From assembly GCA_030042915.1 (NCBI GenBank), contig JASHYS010000497.1, forward strand, positions 1 through 7,621: 7,621 nt of DNA, in the 5' to 3' direction. Source of the DNA: Acidobacteriaceae bacterium. Its GTDB lineage: Bacteria; Acidobacteriota; Terriglobia; Terriglobales; Acidobacteriaceae. The notes below the pieces were generated by a model that saw nothing but the letters and a program-made list of their open reading frames with translations, was not told the DNA's origin and did no database searches. Below, one piece after another: positions 5,351 to 7,621 of this stretch (position 1 is its first letter; every line of letters begins with the position of its first letter). The position numbers and the translations under genes were made by a program.

Positions 5351-5443
5351 AGCTACTAGCTTCTAGCCCCTAGCTTTGTTTTTGCGGGAACACTCATTTT
5401 CCGCCTGTCCCACGGCCGGCTAGCGGCTAGAAGCTAGCGGCTA
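5350..5443. repeat. TAG/CTA-rich imperfect inverted repeat between secD and secF
   Basis: The arms are 5350-5374 and 5419-5443, about 25 bp each, with a perfect 12 bp core: CTAGCTTCTAGC (5356-5367) against GCTAGAAGCTAG (5426-5437). By hand count 20 of 23 positions of the main arm match in inverted orientation, and two more pairs extend it inwards. The loop is about 44 nt. The arm next to secD continues as a tandem 14-mer: tagcggctagaagc (5421-5434) then tagcggctaaaagc (5435-5448), 13 of 14 identical. No coding function is visible; CTAG-rich DNA is uncommon in G+C-rich genomes and this resembles a dispersed intergenic repeat family. Whether other copies exist cannot be seen here. Confidence 0.75.
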
Positions 5444-5455
5444 AAAGCTGCCTTG

Positions 5456-7108
5456 CTAAATCGACACCATCTCGCCCTGCTTCAGGTGATTCAAATGCGC
5501 GTCGAAAATGACACGCGAAACAAAAACCGCCGTGAAAAGGTTGGCGAGCAAACCGACAACCAGTGTCGTGGCAAAACCCTTCACCGGACCGGTTCCGAAC
5601 ATGAAAAGAATCGCCGCCGAAACAATGGTGGTCACGTGCGTATCGACGATGGTCACCCAGGCGCGGGCAAATCCCTGATCCACGGCCGCCGAGGCTGCCT
5701 TGCCGGCGCGAATCTCCTCGCGGATGCGCTCGAAGATAAGAACATTCGAATCGACGCCCATACCAATGGTCAGAATCACTCCGGCAATTCCCGGCAGGGT
5801 GAGAGTAAGCGTCAGCCCGCCGCCACCCGAAGCTCTGGCCATAATGGTGGACAAGCCCATGATCCCCAGCAAGATAATCAGGTTCAGGATCAGCGCCAGG
5901 TCAGCATTAATGCCCGAGCCCTTGTAGTAAACGAGCATGAAAACCATCACCAGGGCGAATCCCACGATGGCCGCCGTCACGCCCTCCCTGATGGAGTCGG
6001 CGCCCAGAGTTGCGCCCACCGTGCTGGCCTCGATGTAATTCAGCGAAGCCGGCAACGCGCCGCTGCTCAGCAGCTTTGAGAGTTCCATGACTTCGCGCTG
6101 CGTGAACGACCCCTCAATCTCGCCCCGGTCGCGGATGCCGCTCTTGATGACGGCAACGCTGCGAACGCTGCCGCCCATGACGACTGCCATCGACTTGCCG
6201 ACATTGGCGCTGGTATAGTCCCAGAACTTGTCGCCGGCTTCATCTGTCAATGTGAACTCGACGATCTGCTGGCCGGTATTCGAATTCACGCTGGGGATGG
6301 CGGAGCGAAAGTCGCTACCGGCCACGACTGCTGTCCGGTCCACAATGTAGTAGGAGATACCGTTGGCGCCGGCAAGGTCGCCGGATGTGGCCAATACTTC
6401 CTGATCGGGAGGAAGCGCGCCGCTCACGCTGGCCAATGCAGTTTGCTCATCCTGGAACGGACCCCCCTCGACGGGGTGAATCTCCAGGCGGGCCGTAGCC
6501 CGGATAATGCTCTTCACCTGGTCCAGGTCGCTCACGCCCGGCAATTCCACCAGAATCTGATTGGCGCCCAGGCTGTATTCCTCAATCAATGGCTCGCTCA
6601 CGCCTAAAGCGTCCACGCGATCGCGGATGGTTTCGATCGCCTGCTCCACAGTTCTTCGGTCCAGATCACCTTCGTATGTCGGCTTCATGGTGAGCGTGAA
6701 GGAATTCTGCGAGCCGCCGGAAACGTCGTACTCGTTCGCGTATTTGCTGCCCTCAAGCAGCGCGCTCACGGCGTCGGACTGCGACGACGACGTGCCGTCA
6801 ACGCGGATCACGTCGGGCTTGGCGGGATCGGGCTTATAAACCTGCGAGAAGGTCAGGTTGGCCTTCTTCATATCCGCCTGAATCGTCTGTACAGAGTTGT
6901 CGGTCTCCGCATTGACCGCATCGGAGACCTGCACCTGCAGGATCAGGTGCGCGCCACCACGCAGATCGAGGCCGAGGTGAATCTGGTTGCCGATCGCGCT
7001 CAGCAGCGCGTGACCGCTGATGCCCGATGGAATACCGAAGATTCCATACAGGCAAAGCAGCAGGACCGCGACGATCAGGGCAATTTTGTTTTTGAGGTTT
7101 TTCTTCAT
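5456..7108 (-). CDS. secD: Protein translocase subunit SecD
   Basis: SecD is the large partner of SecF in the inner membrane; its periplasmic domain pulls on the emerging substrate while protons pass through the SecD/SecF helices. The 550-residue product starts MKKNLKNKIALIVAVLLLCL, a basic tail and first helix (about 8-26). LGLDLRGGAHLILQV (45-59) is the SecD hallmark. The large periplasmic region runs to about residue 375, including TIRDRVDALGVSEP (160-173) and ILVELPGVSDLDQVK (185-199). The C-terminal helical bundle carries LPGIAGVILTIGMGVDSNVL (438-457), with Asp453 as the conserved charged residue, then IFERIREE. A Gly/Thr/Leu-rich piece (MARASGGGGLTLTLTL, 423-438) just before that helix is longer than the E. 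coli loop I remember. The ATG at 7108 has only a weak purine-rich stretch (AGAGAA) and no real Shine-Dalgarno, although the N-terminus is clearly right. It lies 43 bp after yajC. Confidence 0.97.
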   Translation of the reverse strand: MKKNLKNKIALIVAVLLLCLYGIFGIPSGISGHALLSAIGNQIHLGLDLRGGAHLILQVQVSDAVNAETDNSVQTIQADMKKANLTFSQVYKPDPAKPDVIRVDGTSSSQSDAVSALLEGSKYANEYDVSGGSQNSFTLTMKPTYEGDLDRRTVEQAIETIRDRVDALGVSEPLIEEYSLGANQILVELPGVSDLDQVKSIIRATARLEIHPVEGGPFQDEQTALASVSGALPPDQEVLATSGDLAGANGISYYIVDRTAVVAGSDFRSAIPSVNSNTGQQIVEFTLTDEAGDKFWDYTSANVGKSMAVVMGGSVRSVAVIKSGIRDRGEIEGSFTQREVMELSKLLSSGALPASLNYIEASTVGATLGADSIREGVTAAIVGFALVMVFMLVYYKGSGINADLALILNLIILLGIMGLSTIMARASGGGGLTLTLTLPGIAGVILTIGMGVDSNVLIFERIREEIRAGKAASAAVDQGFARAWVTIVDTHVTTIVSAAILFMFGTGPVKGFATTLVVGLLANLFTAVFVSRVIFDAHLNHLKQGEMVSI

Positions 7109-7151
7109 GGTGTTCGATTCTCTGCTGCGAAGGTCCGGGATGCGGAGGACG

Positions 7152-7487
7152 CTAAGAGCTTGCAGAGTCCTCCTCGGTCTTGACCGAAGCGATCGCGTTC
7201 TTGGCGATTTCGAGCTTGAGGTTGTCGGGCGCGACGCGAATGATGATCGAATCGTCCTTGATGGAGAGAATGATGCCCCGAATGCCTCCCGCCGTGGTCA
7301 CGCGATCGCCGGACTTGATGTTCCCCAGCATCTGCTGCCACTGTTTTTGCCGCTTTTGCTGGGGACGGATCATGAACAGATAGAGCAGCGGGATAAACAG
7401 CAAGAGAGGGAGCAGCATGCCCAAACCGCCGCCTGCCGCGGGGTTGGCCGGAGCCGCCCAAAATGCAAAACTTAAGGCCACGCTCAT
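7152..7487 (-). CDS. yajC: Sec translocase accessory subunit YajC
   Basis: YajC is a small single-helix inner-membrane protein that associates with SecD and SecF; it is usually dispensable. The 111-residue product matches the usual size of about 110. A short N-terminus rich in Ala and Gly leads to one helix (about 20-41, MLLPLLLFIPLLYLFMI), then the family motif RPQQKRQKQWQQML (41-54) and the cytoplasmic domain with GDRVTTAGGIRGIILSI (60-76). The ATG at 7487 gives the normal YajC start; AAAGGA lies at 7500-7505 with a rather long 12 nt spacer. A start 12 codons upstream has no ribosome binding site and would add an odd basic tail. It is the first gene of yajC-secD-secF here. Confidence 0.96.
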   Translation of the reverse strand: MSVALSFAFWAAPANPAAGGGLGMLLPLLLFIPLLYLFMIRPQQKRQKQWQQMLGNIKSGDRVTTAGGIRGIILSIKDDSIIIRVAPDNLKLEIAKNAIASVKTEEDSASS

Positions 7488-7621
7488 GGTTGGTTTACGT
7501 CCTTTACTTCCCGCATGCGGCATTTGCCGATTTCGGGCACAAGCCTATCCGGCCACGACTGCCGGCGCTTGTCGGAAAAAGATTTGTCTCCGGGAAAGGT
7601 TCTTGAGACCCCGGTCTGCGA
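7488..7621. other. yajC upstream region with a potential hairpin
   Basis: These 134 bp carry a two-part inverted repeat: ACAAGC (7539-7544) with GCTTGT (7567-7572), and inside it CCGGC (7549-7553) with GCCGG (7561-7565). No U tract follows on either strand. A 10 bp palindrome CCGCATGCGG lies at 7511-7520. One minus-strand frame is open from the right edge and ends in a TGA overlapping the yajC ATG. The translation is not recognisable, so whether this is the end of an upstream gene or a leader is unresolved. No convincing promoter was found. Confidence 0.4.

Noticed and set aside
5340..5455. CRISPR-like reading of the secD-secF repeats
   Set aside because: The units are short, adjacent and inverted, without uniform spacers or nearby cas genes.
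5453..6079. A 208-codon plus-strand open frame opposite secD
   Set aside because: Antisense to conserved SecD coding sequence; the product is Asn/Gln/Arg-rich without recognisable domains.

Overview
The window is a compact stretch of bacterial chromosome in which every recognisable gene lies on the minus strand. Read in transcription order (right to left) it runs yajC - secD - secF - tonB - exbB - exbD - exbD - TPR lipoprotein - (start of) a secreted protein. Two modules sit side by side: the accessory part of the Sec translocase (YajC, SecD, SecF) and a Ton-type energy-transduction module. The fairly high G+C, a TonB opening with MFEDSTFESGKRIKTKS, two adjacent exbD paralogues followed by a TPR lipoprotein, and a yajC-secD-secF neighbour suggest Acidobacteriota (Terriglobia/Acidobacteriaceae-like). 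That assignment comes from remembered gene order and protein style, not from a search.

Sec module (about 4368-7487): yajC (probable start 7487), secD (ATG at 7108, no clear Shine-Dalgarno) and secF (GTG at 5339 with a good Shine-Dalgarno) form a likely operon. SecD and SecF use the proton motive force on the periplasmic side to complete protein export. The 116 bp between secD and secF hold an unusual TAG/CTA-rich imperfect inverted repeat, one arm of which abuts the secF Shine-Dalgarno.

Ton module (about 270-4058): a 309 bp gap containing a ~12 bp direct-repeat array separates secF from tonB. A strong intrinsic terminator follows tonB, so exbB-exbD-exbD-TPR lipoprotein is probably a separate transcription unit. 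ExbB and ExbD form the inner-membrane proton channel and TonB carries the energy to outer-membrane receptors. The two ExbD paralogues and the TPR lipoprotein are additions to the E. coli scheme. A perfect 12 bp stem lies between exbB and the first exbD. Just after the second exbD there is a degenerate, out-of-frame copy of the ExbD C-terminus, apparently the relic of a third exbD. A perfect 10 bp stem terminator with a U-rich tail closes the unit.

Left edge (1-171): the first 57 codons of a further minus-strand gene, with a good ribosome binding site and a signal peptide, continue out of the window. The right edge (7488-7621) is the yajC upstream region, with a potential hairpin and an unresolved open frame that ends in an ATGA overlap with the yajC start. 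I see no mobile element, RNA gene or CRISPR array.
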